Notes: generated by a model not told the origin, from the letters alone. Counted from the stretch's first letter, positions 9,567 to 22,378 are shown. The stretch: 64,000 nucleotides of DNA from Streptomyces sp. TRM68416 (GCF_014596915.1 NZ_JACVWU010000032.1:35886-99885); one strand, 5' to 3'. Program-made: numbers and translations.

Positions 9567-10450
9567 GAGATTCCTATCCCCCCGTGCGGGGTTGCTTGCG
9601 TGTTCTGACGCCGTGGGGCGAGGCCGGTGGGAGTCCTGGCCGGACGCCGTGGCGATCCGTCGCCTCAGGGAGCGTTCGCCGACGCCTCAGTCCAACGGCG
9701 TTGCAGTCGCCCCGAGTTTCGGCGAGGCGACTGCGAGAGATTCCAGCACTGAAAGTTGTGCGGTTGCTGTGGCGGCGCACAGGATGAGGAGATGAGGCCG
9801 GTTCATGGGCTCTCTTCGGGCTCACGGGCAGGGCCACGAAACCGGGTGTGAACCTCGAAGGCATACCGAGGACATCTGCCCGGGGCCCCGGGCCGCGCGA
9901 GACGGACCGTCGAAGGCGCACGAGCGAGGGGCGGCCCGCGCGGCCATGTGCATGGCAGGGTGACGGCCCCGTCGCCTGTCGCCTTCTTCCCGTGCCCGCT
10001 CACCGCGGCCCGGGGCGCGTCCTGTGCACGACGACGCAGACCTCGACCCGCCGAGCGAGTTCGTTGACGGAGCCCGTCGCGCGGTGGGTCTGGCCTGCGT
10101 GTCATGGCGGCGGGGTCTGCGGCGGTCTCGGCAGGGCGTTGTGGTGCCCGCCGCCACAGCCATGCATCGAACCCCGCCCAGCCCCTTCTCTTCGACCGTT
10201 GTTCCCTCAACGGGACTGGACGCGGCCGGTCCCGGAAGCCGAACTCCTTGAAGGCGGTCAGGCGCCGCGGGCAGGTCGTTTCCGAGCCGAGGTGCTGCTC
10301 TTGGAACACATCCTGCCCGACACGCCGGTAAGGTGCGCAGCTGGAACAGGATCCCGCGCAACGCCTGCCGGAACGGAACTCCGGCGATTCTTTTCACCAA
10401 GTCCGGTCAAGAGCTTGTGTCAGGGCTTCCGAATCCGGGGCGATTTCAAG
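9567..10450. other. Gene-poor stretch
   Basis: About 880 bp between two minus-strand export genes. Its right part is the 3' flank of the ceramidase-like gene and its left part the promoter region of the lipoprotein esterase. Open frames on both strands are Arg/Pro-rich and show no family motif. I see nothing that can be named. Confidence 0.5.
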
Positions 10451-11854
10451 TCAGCCGCGCAGGGAGTCGAGCATGTCGTCGATTTTCGCCGCGACCTTTT
10501 CCGCCGAACCCTGTGCATAGGTCGAATTCACCGCTTCGTAGGTGATCCGGGCGTAACTGATGGAATCTGCCATGCTCTTCGCCCCGCCGTCGAGCATCGA
10601 CAGCACGGCCGTGTGCGGGAAGGGGGAGCGTTTTTTGATGCTCAGGCCGGTGGAGGCGGACAATTCCGGCGCCACCCCGGCGAACACTCCGGCCCCGATC
10701 CGGAGCACCCAGATGGGTACGTCGGCCGTGCCGTTGGGAGTGAAGGTGTAGGTCTTCACAGGGCCCGTCGGGCGCCCCATGGTGACGGCGTCGACCGTGA
10801 CGGAGTCGGTGACCAGGTCCAGCGTCGCCGCGGCCGTGGTCTTGACGGTCTGGCTGACCCGGACGGCCTCGGTACCCAGCCGCTCGCCCTGCACGGTCAG
10901 CAGCAGCCAGCCGGCGTCGGCGGCGTCGGTCTGGGACCACTTCTTGTCCTTGTCGATGGTGTATCGCTTGGACCGGAAGGCGGGCGACTGGTCGCCGCAT
11001 GCTCCGACGAGGAAGAAGCCCACGGTGTCGTCGCCGTACTGCTTCTCGATGTGCGCCACCGCCGCGCCCGCGAGGTCGGCCGTGACGGGGTGGTCGCCGT
11101 TCGCCATGACGGAGTCCAGCATCACGGAAGACTGCACGGCGTAGTTGACCAGGATGGCGATGGGGTTGCCGGCCGTGTCGTCGAAGCGGGTGACGCCGAC
11201 GCTCTTGTCGGACGTGCCCGACTCGCCGGTGCCCAGCCACCAGCCGTCGGCGGTGAGGACGTCACGATTGACGTTGACGTCGCACTTGCCGGTGCCGAAA
11301 CCGACCAGGGCGGGCTGCAGCGCCTTGACCGCGGCCGCGACCGCCGTCGAAGCGGCCTGCGAGACCTGCTTCATGAACGGGGAGTTGGCCGCACTGCCGG
11401 GATTGACGTGCGGGGTCGAGAAGGTGTGGGTGACGGTCACGATGATGTCGGCCGACTCGACGCCGGCCGCGTCGGTGACGATCTTCCGCAGTGCGGCGAC
11501 ACCGTCCGAACCGATCGAGGTCATGTCCAGTACGACCAGGGCGACGCGGCGTGAGCCGCTCTCCAGCAGCAGGATCCGGACGTACAGGTCGTCGTGGACC
11601 GTGGTGAAGCCGTCCAGGGGCAGAAGCGAGGACGGGATCTCGATCACGGCCTTGCCGGCCCCCGCCCGCAACCCCGATGCCGAGGTGCCTCCGGCGGCCG
11701 CCGTCGGAGCCGCCTTCCTGTCGGCGGCCGACGCCTGCGTGGCGCCTATGGACACGGCCGCCACGGCGGCGGCGACGGAGCCACCCAGGAACGACCGCCG
11801 ATGGACCGGCCCACCGCCTGGCTGGACCTTCTTGCTGTCATTCTTCACCGTCAC
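10451..11854 (-). CDS. Tat-exported neutral/alkaline ceramidase-like protein
   Basis: A 467-residue protein. The GTG at 11852-11854 is chosen because AGAGGA lies 6 nt upstream and it places a twin-arginine motif (HRRSFLGGS) and hydrophobic stretch near the N-terminus; a longer frame to 12019 lacks a signal. The mature part starts LRAGAGKAVIEI and continues with VALVVLDMTS and a TVTHTFSTPH segment, resembling the N-terminal domain of neutral/alkaline ceramidases (PF04734), where His residues bind zinc. At 467 residues it is shorter than typical ceramidases (about 650), so the C-terminal Ig domain is absent. It may be an N-acylsphingosine or related amidohydrolase, or a divergent secreted hydrolase. 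A broken copy of its 3' half sits at 1000-1574. Confidence 0.7.
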   Translation of the reverse strand: MTVKNDSKKVQPGGGPVHRRSFLGGSVAAAVAAVSIGATQASAADRKAAPTAAAGGTSASGLRAGAGKAVIEIPSSLLPLDGFTTVHDDLYVRILLLESGSRRVALVVLDMTSIGSDGVAALRKIVTDAAGVESADIIVTVTHTFSTPHVNPGSAANSPFMKQVSQAASTAVAAAVKALQPALVGFGTGKCDVNVNRDVLTADGWWLGTGESGTSDKSVGVTRFDDTAGNPIAILVNYAVQSSVMLDSVMANGDHPVTADLAGAAVAHIEKQYGDDTVGFFLVGACGDQSPAFRSKRYTIDKDKKWSQTDAADAGWLLLTVQGERLGTEAVRVSQTVKTTAAATLDLVTDSVTVDAVTMGRPTGPVKTYTFTPNGTADVPIWVLRIGAGVFAGVAPELSASTGLSIKKRSPFPHTAVLSMLDGGAKSMADSISYARITYEAVNSTYAQGSAEKVAAKIDDMLDSLRG

Positions 11855-12229
11855 AGGGGTTCCTCTCGCCGGGAATTCCAGATTGCTTGCTAATGCATTT
11901 TTTTGCACGGCTTTGGCGTGCCCCCACTCCAAAGGGAGACTCGGATTATGTGGGCTCATTGATCGTTGCAGTGCGTCGTTCGTGATGTCAATTCCCAGAG
12001 GCGTCAGAACAGATTGCATGTTGCGGGACTATGTGTGTCGCGCGCATTTCCATGGATGGGCTGTGGGAATTGTTTGAATGGTTTGAGGGAGTGATGGCGC
12101 GTTTTCCGGGAATGGCTGACCGCGCGGCACGGTCATCTCGAACCGTTACGCGAGCGGGGTTCATGGCGGGCTTTCGCGGCCGTCGGCCTGTGCGGGATCC
12201 TCGGCGAGGTGCTCCATGCCGCGCCGCTG
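11855..12229. other. Intergenic, relatively AT-rich promoter-like region
   Basis: About 370 bp upstream of the ceramidase-like gene. It holds a run of seven T residues near 11900 and other AT-rich patches, unusual in this GC-rich window, consistent with a promoter reading leftwards. No gene recognised. Confidence 0.4.
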
Positions 12230-12420
12230 CCGATGGTGTCGGCCAGTGGATGGCCTGCTCGACATTCTCGACGATGGGCATGCAGTGTTCCGTGCCCTCT
12301 GCGTCGAGTTCCGTCACGAGCACGCGCGCGTTCTCCGCGGCGAAGGCCGGGCTGGTCGCAGCCCGATGCCGGAACTCGTTCCGGTGACGAGGACGCCGAG
12401 TCCGCCGAGTCCGCTGGTCA
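12230..12420 (-). pseudogene. Short-chain dehydrogenase N-terminal remnant
   Basis: On the minus strand one frame reads GVLVTGTSSGIG, the glycine-rich NAD(P)-binding motif of SDR enzymes. The next reads AFAAENARVLVTELDAEG, the following helix and beta-strand with an acidic NAD-preferring residue. A frameshift between 12350 and 12370 separates them, and the Ser-Tyr-Lys catalytic part is missing. The remnant lies head-to-head with the TetR gene at 12551, the usual arrangement for an SDR controlled by its own repressor. Confidence 0.65.
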
Positions 12421-12481
12421 AGAGGCGCTCCGATCCGCTCATCGCAGGCGACGCGCCTGGCGCGCCCCATCCTACGAGTTA

Positions 12482-12498
12482 ATGTCTGTGAGCGACAT
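12482..12498. promoter_or_regulatory. ATGTC-N7-GACAT dyad before the TetR gene
   Basis: Inverted repeat with 5-bp arms (12482-12486 and 12494-12498), extended by A/T on both sides. It lies between the SDR remnant and the TetR start, 53 bp before the start codon. Position and symmetry suit a TetR-family auto-operator; this is inferred. Confidence 0.45.
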
Positions 12499-12550
12499 AA
12501 ACGTTTGATGGAGAATCCCAGGGGATCGATCACCATCGGCGGGAGAAGAG

Positions 12551-13189
12551 ATGACCGTACCGCGCGGACGCACGGGGCGGCCGCCCCTGAGCGAGGAGCG
12601 CAAGACCGAGATCCGATGGGAGATCGCCTGGGCGGCGGTGGACCTGTTCGTCGCGCAGGGCGTCACGGCGACCACCGGTGAGCAGATCGGGCGGGCCGTC
12701 GGTGTCTCCTCGCGAACGGTATGGCGGTACTTCCCGAGCAAGGAGAGCTGCGTACGGCCGCTGTTGTCGGCGGGCATCGATCTTGCTGTCGCCTGCCTTC
12801 GCGACTGGCGTTCCGGGCAGCCCCTTGAACAGCTCTTCGACCAGGAGCCCACGGCCGAACACGGACTCGTCGGCGGCGGCGATCGCGCCACCGTCGGCGC
12901 ACTGATCCGGCTGACCCGTACCGAACCAGGCCTGCGCGCCGTCTGGCTTCAGATGCACGATGAGGCCGAGCCGGTGTTCGCCCGAGTCCTGGCCGAGCGA
13001 GCCGGTCTGCCCGTCGACGACCTACGGCCCATGGTCCGGGCGGCCATGCTCAACGCGACCCTGCGCGCGGCAGTCGAACACTGTGCGTGGCGCACCGCCG
13101 ACGCGTCATCCGACCCCGCGACGGTGGAGGCCGAACTGAGGGCAGCCCTGCGCTCGGCACTCCGTGTCGCGGCGGAGGGGCTCAGCTGA
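12551..13189 (+). CDS. TetR-family transcriptional regulator
   Basis: A 212-residue DNA-binding repressor, starting at ATG 12551 with GGGAGAAGAG just upstream. Residues about 17-65 form the TetR helix-turn-helix: AAVDLFVAQGVTATTGEQIGRAVGVSSRTVWRYF with the family's closing Tyr/Phe and PSKE. The C-terminal ligand domain is all-helical and variable, resembling the MftR-like branch, so the inducer is unknown. It faces the broken SDR gene across a 130-bp region containing a dyad that could be its operator. With its likely target destroyed it may now be an orphan, or act elsewhere. Confidence 0.9.
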   Translation: MTVPRGRTGRPPLSEERKTEIRWEIAWAAVDLFVAQGVTATTGEQIGRAVGVSSRTVWRYFPSKESCVRPLLSAGIDLAVACLRDWRSGQPLEQLFDQEPTAEHGLVGGGDRATVGALIRLTRTEPGLRAVWLQMHDEAEPVFARVLAERAGLPVDDLRPMVRAAMLNATLRAAVEHCAWRTADASSDPATVEAELRAALRSALRVAAEGLS

Positions 13190-13525
13190 CGGTCTTCCGT
13201 TCCGACGTGGAGTCCTCGTGGGCCCGGTCGGGGTTCCGCTCAGGCGACCGTGCTCGCTCGCCTCGCCGGTGCTGTCCGTGGCGGCTACGAGTCCTCACCG
13301 GACAGTGACGAGGACAGCACGTGCGAGCCGCGGCTCGTGAGCAGGGGCTGGTCCTGCTCGGCGGACTTCGCGACGGAGTCGGGCTTACGGTCGCAGGTGT
13401 GCAGGCCCACGGCGAAGCCGCTACTGCGGCAACAGCCGATCATGACGACCTTCATCTGGCTCACAGGCGTTCAGGAACTCGCCGACGGCCTCCTGCATGT
13501 CGGCGGCGGTCACGTTCACCGGTCA
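13190..13525. other. Intergenic between convergent genes
   Basis: About 335 bp between the TetR gene and the beta-propeller gene. Short open frames on both strands carry no recognisable motif. It ends in the terminator hairpin at 13526. Confidence 0.4.
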
Positions 13526-13551
13526 GGAGGGCCCCGGAGCCGGGGCCCTCC
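13526..13551. terminator. Strong terminator-like hairpin
   Basis: Perfect 10-bp stem GGAGGGCCCC / GGGGCCCTCC with a 6-nt loop, 9 bp past the stop of the beta-propeller gene and between converging genes. No U-tract follows, as is common in actinomycetes. It could act in both directions. Confidence 0.6.
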
Positions 13552-13559
13552 CGCTCGGC

Positions 13560-14600
13560 TCAGTGCCCCAGGTCGATCCGGGTCACCTGGTCCGCACCGG
13601 CCGCGCCGGCACCGGACTTGTCGACCACGTACGCGCGGCCGTCGGTCACCTCGACATGGTTGGGGTTGGCCGCCGTGGTCACGGTCTCCTCGACAACACC
13701 CGCACGAGGGTCGACCACCGTCACGGTCGCCGCCGTGCGGTTGACGACCACCACGTCACCCGAGCGCTCGTCGGTGTCCAGGGACAGCGCCCCCGCCCCT
13801 GTGGCCACGGACTTCGTGACGGTCCCCTGCTTCAGGTCGACGACCGAGACCGTGCCGGCCGTCTGGTCGGCGGTGTAGGCCGTACTACCGTTGCCGGACA
13901 GCGAGATCGAGATCGGGCCGTCGCCGGTGGGGACGAATACCGGGGTGTCCGACTGCCGGGTGACCGCGATGATTCGGTCGCCCGCGAGGTCGGTCGCGTA
14001 CACCGTGCCGGTGCGCTCGTTGACCGTGACACCGGCCGGGCTCGCGCCCTCGACGGTGATGCGGCGCTTCTCCTCAAGGGTCTTCGAGTCATAGGCGACC
14101 AGGGCCCCCGAGCCGAAGGCCGTCGCCCAGACCGTGTTGTGGCGCTCGTCCACGACGATCTCCCGGGCGTGTGCCACGTCCGGCAGCGTGGCCAGGTGGG
14201 AGCCGTCCTTCTGGCTGTAGACGGCGACCGTGTTGTTGCGGGTGTTGGTGACCCACACGGTGTTGTGCTCGTCGTCGACGGCGACACCGTAGACGGCCTC
14301 CCGCGCGCCGGTGGTGGCGTCGGTGACCGGCGGGGTGATCGTCCGCTCCACGGCGAGCGTGTCCGGGTCGACCTTGAGCAGGCTGGTCGCGGTGACGGGC
14401 GGACGGCCGTTGGAGACGGTGACCCAGAGGGCGTCGTTCCGCTCGGAGTAGGCCGACTGGTAGAGGCCCTTCACCAAGGGGGCCGTGGTGGCGGTGACGG
14501 TGGTGGTCGCCTGGGCCGAGGCCGTGCCGGGCAGGGCGACGGTGCCGGCCGCGGCAAGCGCCGCGGCGACGGCCGCACGGTAGGTGATGCGAGTGGACAT
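13560..14600 (-). CDS. Secreted YVTN-type beta-propeller protein
   Basis: A 346-residue exported protein. ATG 14598-14600 is chosen for its AAGGAG site and because it gives a clean signal peptide (MSTRITYRAA, Ala/Val core, ASA cleavage). The mature part is built of repeated blades with the YVTN-like signature: VWVTNTRNNTVAVY, VWATAFGSG, VYATDLAGDRIIAV, AYTADQTAGTVSVVDL and VVVNRTAATVTVVD, giving about six or seven blades. Such propellers bind ligands or proteins at the surface rather than catalyse. It follows the repeat surface protein at 14647 by 46 bp on the same strand, so both are probably transcribed from the iron-box promoter, suggesting a role in iron or siderophore handling (inferred). 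Confidence 0.85.
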   Translation of the reverse strand: MSTRITYRAAVAAALAAAGTVALPGTASAQATTTVTATTAPLVKGLYQSAYSERNDALWVTVSNGRPPVTATSLLKVDPDTLAVERTITPPVTDATTGAREAVYGVAVDDEHNTVWVTNTRNNTVAVYSQKDGSHLATLPDVAHAREIVVDERHNTVWATAFGSGALVAYDSKTLEEKRRITVEGASPAGVTVNERTGTVYATDLAGDRIIAVTRQSDTPVFVPTGDGPISISLSGNGSTAYTADQTAGTVSVVDLKQGTVTKSVATGAGALSLDTDERSGDVVVVNRTAATVTVVDPRAGVVEETVTTAANPNHVEVTDGRAYVVDKSGAGAAGADQVTRIDLGH

Positions 14601-14646
14601 GCTGATGGAACTCCTTGTGTAGGTGATCAACTGGTGGGAGAGTGGC

Positions 14647-16344
14647 TCAGTTGGCCGCGCTGCGGCGGCGCACGACGAACAAGGTCGTCGCCGCGGCTCC
14701 GCCGGCACCGCCGGCTGCCGCGGCCGCTGCGGACCACGTGATGGTGGCGTAGGAGACCGGAGCCTCGACGGTCGCGGCGGCGAGGCTCTGCGGCTCGGTG
14801 TCCTGGGCGGTCGGGGAAGTGGACGGTGTGCCGTCCGCGGCGGTCGTCGTGAACTCGATCTTCAGTGAAGTGGGCGGGTTGGGCGCGAGGAAGCGCAGCC
14901 AGTGCGCGCCGACGGAGGTGTCCGCGGGGACCGTCACGTCACCCTCGTACGAACCGTACGCATCGGCCTTCCACTGGCCCAGGATGCTCTCGTCGTCGAG
15001 CTTGACGGTGACCGTCTCCCCGGCCGGGAACTTCGTCACCTTGAAGTGGAGCCGCCCGCCGGGCTGCACCTCACTGGCGGTGATCTCGGCCTTCGCGCCG
15101 GCGGAGTTGGTGGCGCTCGCGGGTGCGCCGGAGGCGGCGGGGACCGGGGTCGCCGAGGACGAGGAAGAGGAAGAGGAAGACGGCGAGGTCGTCGAGGCGG
15201 CGGTGGACGTGCCGCTGGTCACCGTGAAGGCCGCCTTGAGGCTGGTCGCCGGGTCCGGGGCCAGGAAGCGCAGCCAGTGCGAGCCCTTCGTCGTGTCCGA
15301 CGGCACCGTGACGCTGCCGGAGTACGACCCGTCGGAGCCGAGGGTCCACTGGCCGAGGATCTCGCTGTCGTCCAGCTTGACCGTCAGGCGCTGACCCGCC
15401 GGGAACCCGGTCACCCGGAAGGACACCTTGCCGCCCGCGGCCACCTGCGAGCCGGCTGTGATGGAGGCGGCGGCGCCGGACGAGTCGCCGCCGCTGCCCG
15501 AACCGCCGCTGTCGGAGCCGGAGCTGCTGCCGCCCGAGCCCGAGCCGGATCCCGAGCCGGATCCCGACCCGGAGTCGCTGCCGTCGTCCTCGCCCGAGGT
15601 CGCCGCCTTCACCGTGATGTCGGCCTTGAGGCTGGTCGCCGGTTCAGGGGCGAGGAAGCGCAGCCAATGCGCTCCCGCAGAGGTGGAGGAGGGGATGGTG
15701 ACCGTCCCCTCGAAGGTGCCGGCCGCGTCCACCGCGTCGGTCCACTGGGCGAGGATCGTGCTGTCGTCCAGCTTGACCGTCACCGTCTGGCCCTCGGCGA
15801 ATCCGGTGAGGCTGAAGGAGACCTTGCCGCCCGCCGTGACCTTGGCACTGCTGGTCAGCTTCACCGCGGGGGTCGGCGCCGTGGCGGTGGGAGTCGCTGT
15901 CGGTGTGGGAGTCGGCGTCGGGGACGGGGTGGGCGCCTCCGCCACCGTCAGCGCCTCGCTCTTCACGCTGGTCTGCGGGGCCAGGAACCGCAGCCAGTGA
16001 CCGCCGCCCACGCTCGCGTCGGCCGGTATCGTCACCGTCCCCGACACGGTCCCGTCGTCGCCGATCGTGAACTGCTTGAGCAGGGTCGTGTCGTCGAACT
16101 TCACACTCAGCGTGGCCGCGGCCGGGAAGCCCGAGACGGTGAACGACACCTCGCCGCCCGGCGCCGCGGAGGCGGTCCCGAGCGTGACTGCGGGCGTCGT
16201 CGCGTCCGCCGCCAGGGCCACGCTGCCGTTGGTGTCGAGGACGGTGGAGCCCAGCACGGGCACGGCCAGGGCGCCGAGCCCGAGCGTGGCGCCGGCGGTC
16301 AGCGCGAGGACACGGCCACCGAGTGTGGGTCTGTGAGACGTCAT
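14647..16344 (-). CDS. Surface protein with four Ig-like repeats and C-terminal anchor
   Basis: A 565-residue exported protein, ATG 16342-16344 with AGGAG 8 nt upstream. After a signal peptide (about 1-45) come four homologous units of about 90 residues. Each has GGxVSFxVxGFPAG, VxVKLDDSxILxQW, a Gly-rich turn and a closing HWLRFLAP motif. Linkers differ: a Pro-Thr tract after unit 1, a Gly-Ser/acidic tract after unit 2, and a Ser-rich tract after unit 3. The C-terminus has a hydrophobic Ala/Gly-rich helix and a basic tail (VVRRRSAAN), a membrane anchor without LPxTG. An iron box lies directly upstream. I do not know the repeat family's function; surface capture of a ferric siderophore or partner protein is a guess from context. 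Confidence 0.8.
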   Translation of the reverse strand: MTSHRPTLGGRVLALTAGATLGLGALAVPVLGSTVLDTNGSVALAADATTPAVTLGTASAAPGGEVSFTVSGFPAAATLSVKFDDTTLLKQFTIGDDGTVSGTVTIPADASVGGGHWLRFLAPQTSVKSEALTVAEAPTPSPTPTPTPTATPTATAPTPAVKLTSSAKVTAGGKVSFSLTGFAEGQTVTVKLDDSTILAQWTDAVDAAGTFEGTVTIPSSTSAGAHWLRFLAPEPATSLKADITVKAATSGEDDGSDSGSGSGSGSGSGSGGSSSGSDSGGSGSGGDSSGAAASITAGSQVAAGGKVSFRVTGFPAGQRLTVKLDDSEILGQWTLGSDGSYSGSVTVPSDTTKGSHWLRFLAPDPATSLKAAFTVTSGTSTAASTTSPSSSSSSSSSATPVPAASGAPASATNSAGAKAEITASEVQPGGRLHFKVTKFPAGETVTVKLDDESILGQWKADAYGSYEGDVTVPADTSVGAHWLRFLAPNPPTSLKIEFTTTAADGTPSTSPTAQDTEPQSLAAATVEAPVSYATITWSAAAAAAGGAGGAAATTLFVVRRRSAAN

Positions 16345-16396
16345 GAGAAATGCTCCTGGCAGATGAGAGACATATGCGAGTGATCACAAAAGGAGG

Positions 16397-16415
16397 TGAG
16401 GTTAGGCTGTCCTAA
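16397..16415. promoter_or_regulatory. Iron box (DmdR/IdeR-type operator)
   Basis: The 19-bp site TGAGGTTAGGCTGTCCTAA matches the actinomycete iron-box consensus TTAGGTTAGGCTNNCCTAA at all defined positions but one. It lies between divergent genes, about 53 bp upstream of the surface-repeat gene and 37 bp upstream of the Fes-type esterase. Both units are thus predicted to be repressed by iron-loaded DmdR/IdeR and induced in iron starvation. Confidence 0.85.
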
Positions 16416-16451
16416 CAGGAAGAGCCGCCTCGCCATCGGGAGTCCGCCCCC

Positions 16452-17648
16452 ATGCCCGTGCCCGCGCTGACGCCGCCGGAGGGTGCCCCGCACCACCCGC
16501 CCCGCATCCCGCGACCGGACCCGGTACCCCGGCTCTCCGAGCCGGCGTGCGCGCTGCCCGCGCCCGGCGGGACGGAGGCGTTCTGGGCGGACGTCCGCCG
16601 CCGCGGCGCCCCCCTTGTCGGCCCGGACCCCCTGGGCCGCGACGACCACCTCGCCGTGACGTTCCTGTGGCGCGGCGCCCCCGGCACCCGAGCCGTCCGG
16701 GTCCTGCCGAACAAGCTGGGCGACCCCCGCGACCCCGAGGGCAACCTGATGGCGCACGTCCCCGGCACCGACGTCTGGCACTGGACGCTGCGCCTGCGCC
16801 ACGACTGGCGCGGCACCTACGATCTGATCGTCGACGACGGCGCGGGCCCGAGCCGTCGTGCGGACCCGTTCAACTCCCGGGCCGTGCCCCATCGCTGGGA
16901 CGGGAAGCCGGTCCCCTACGCCGAACTCCCCGCCGCGCCGGGAGCGACGGACTGGCAGCCGAGACCCGGTGTCCCGCGCGGATCCGTCACCGAGCACCAG
17001 GTCGCCGACCGCCGTGTGTGGCTGTACGAACCCCCCGTCCCCGCACCGGAGTTGCCCGTCCTCGTCCTCCTCGACGGCGAGCACTGGCAACCGCGCCTCG
17101 GCCTCGGCCGCCTTCTCGACAACCTGATCGCCGACGGGCGCATCCCCCCGCTCGCCGCCGTGCTGCCCGAGGCCGTGGACGAACCCACCCGCTGGGCGGA
17201 GTTGTCCTGCCGTCCCGAGTACCTCGCCTTCCTCGCCGACGAGTTGCTGCCCTGGGCGGCCGGCCGGCTGCCGCTCACCGACGACCCGGCCCGCACCATC
17301 ATCGCGGGCCAGAGCCTCGGCGGACTCACCGCCGCCTACGCCGCCGTGGCCGCGCCGCATCGCTTTGGCAACGCGCTGGTCCAGTCCGGCTCGTTCTGGT
17401 GGCCCGTCGGACCGGACACCGAATGGCTCACCAAGGTCATCGCCGAGGGGCCCCGGCTCCCGGTGCGATTCCGGCTGTCCTTCGGCGAGCAGGAGTGGGT
17501 GGCCCTGCCCGCGGCGCGGCGGCTGCGCGACACGCTCGCGGCCGTGGGGTATCACGACTCCTCCTATCGGGAATTCAACGGCGGCCATGACTACCTCTGC
17601 TGGCGCACGGAACTGGCCGATGGCCTCGTGGAGCTCCTGGGGCGCTGA
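16452..17648 (+). CDS. fes: Ferric-enterobactin-type siderophore esterase (Fes-like)
   Basis: A 398-residue cytoplasmic esterase without signal peptide. It has the N-terminal Fes domain (FWADVRRRG... VTFLWRG... HVPGTDVWHWTLRLRHD) and the esterase-D-like catalytic domain with VLLDGEHW, the AGQSLGG nucleophile elbow (Ser about 285) and GGHDYLCW holding the catalytic His. Fes enzymes open the tri-ester ring of imported ferric catecholate siderophores so iron can be released. The ATG has CGGGAG about 10 nt upstream. It is divergent from the surface-repeat operon and shares its iron box. Its 3' end overlaps the end of the phosphopantetheinyl transferase gene by 74 bp. A second Fes homologue lies at 28014-29330. 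Confidence 0.9.
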   Translation: MPVPALTPPEGAPHHPPRIPRPDPVPRLSEPACALPAPGGTEAFWADVRRRGAPLVGPDPLGRDDHLAVTFLWRGAPGTRAVRVLPNKLGDPRDPEGNLMAHVPGTDVWHWTLRLRHDWRGTYDLIVDDGAGPSRRADPFNSRAVPHRWDGKPVPYAELPAAPGATDWQPRPGVPRGSVTEHQVADRRVWLYEPPVPAPELPVLVLLDGEHWQPRLGLGRLLDNLIADGRIPPLAAVLPEAVDEPTRWAELSCRPEYLAFLADELLPWAAGRLPLTDDPARTIIAGQSLGGLTAAYAAVAAPHRFGNALVQSGSFWWPVGPDTEWLTKVIAEGPRLPVRFRLSFGEQEWVALPAARRLRDTLAAVGYHDSSYREFNGGHDYLCWRTELADGLVELLGR

Positions 17649-18336
17649 CCACACAGGCCGCGGACCAGCCGACGGGGACGTCGACATCCGCGAGCCGCCA
17701 GCGCGACAGCTGCGCGGGGTCGAAGCCGGCCCCGACATGGACGCCCCGCAGGGCATCGAGGGAAACGCCCTCGCCGGTCGCCTTGAGGTAGGCCTCCTTG
17801 CGGGACCAGCAGCGCGCGAAGGCGGCGGCGCGGACCGCGGGGGGCATGTTGGTCAACTGCCGCCGCTCGGACGGATGCAGAGACCGGGAGGCCTCCTCGG
17901 CGAGCTTCGGATCGGGCACCCGCTGGACATCGACGCCCACCGGCCGCGAGGCGAGCCCCAGCAGCGCGAGCCCGTCGGTGCGGGAGAGCGAGAAGTGCAC
18001 CGCGTGCCCGGCCGGCCCCGCCACCGCCGGACGCCCGTGCGGGCCGCCGCAGCCCGGACAGGGCAGCCGCGTCAGCCGCACCGAGGCGGCCGGTACACCC
18101 GTGTAGGCGCTCAATGTCCGGCGCAGCGCGCTGTGCGCGGCCACGTACAGGGCCCGCTCGGCCGGCCGCCGCAGCGCCGCCGCCCGTCGCTGTTCCTCCG
18201 CGTCCAGCAGGCGGAAGTCGAGCGGGGTGTCCGCCGCCGGGGGCCGCACGACCCACAGCAGCGGCCCCCGCGACAGCGCCCGCGGGGCCAGCCCCGGGCC
18301 CCGCACCAGCACCTGCGGAGCGATCGCCGTCGTCAT
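17575..18336 (-). CDS. 4'-phosphopantetheinyl transferase (Sfp/EntD type)
   Basis: A 253-residue transferase that moves the phosphopantetheine arm from CoA onto carrier proteins, here presumably the aryl carrier at 22375 and the NRPS T domain. The signature motifs are VGVDVQRV (Mg-binding Asp) and CWSRKEAYLKATGEG, matching the WxxKEAxxK motif. A HFSLSRTDG segment precedes them as in the Sfp branch. The ATG at 18334-18336 overlaps the mbtH stop (ATGA), so it is the last gene of the siderophore operon. The 3' end converges with and overlaps the Fes gene by 74 bp. Residues after about 225 are Pro/Arg-rich and unusual. Confidence 0.9.
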   Translation of the reverse strand: MTTAIAPQVLVRGPGLAPRALSRGPLLWVVRPPAADTPLDFRLLDAEEQRRAAALRRPAERALYVAAHSALRRTLSAYTGVPAASVRLTRLPCPGCGGPHGRPAVAGPAGHAVHFSLSRTDGLALLGLASRPVGVDVQRVPDPKLAEEASRSLHPSERRQLTNMPPAVRAAAFARCWSRKEAYLKATGEGVSLDALRGVHVGAGFDPAQLSRWRLADVDVPVGWSAACVVSAPGAPRGHRPVPCASRGSHGRR

Positions 18337-18505
18337 CGCCGCCCCACCTCCACCCGGAGCACGCACTCCTTGTGCGGGGCCGGGCCGAAGCGGACCTCCC
18401 AGCCGGGCGGCACCGCCCGCCAGGCCGGCCACAACGACAGCCGTCTCTCGGAGTTCTCCAGCACCAGGTGCCGATGACCGGGATCGAACGGACCCGACTG
18501 CCGCG

Positions 18506-18509
<4 letters not shown>
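18333..18509 (-). CDS. mbtH: MbtH-like NRPS accessory protein
   Basis: A 58-residue protein that binds NRPS adenylation domains and often is needed for their folding or activity. It keeps the family core: a Phe-Asp start, LVLENSERRLSLWP, VPPGWEVRFG and a shortened C-terminus ending VEVGRR in place of the usual WTD-x-RP segment. It starts within the NRPS stop region (4-bp overlap) and its own stop overlaps the transferase start, indicating translational coupling in the operon. The shortened tail is slightly odd but the conserved Trp residues and Ser-Leu-Trp-Pro are present. Confidence 0.9.
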
Positions 18510-22374
<3,865 letters not shown>

Positions 22375-22378
<4 letters not shown>

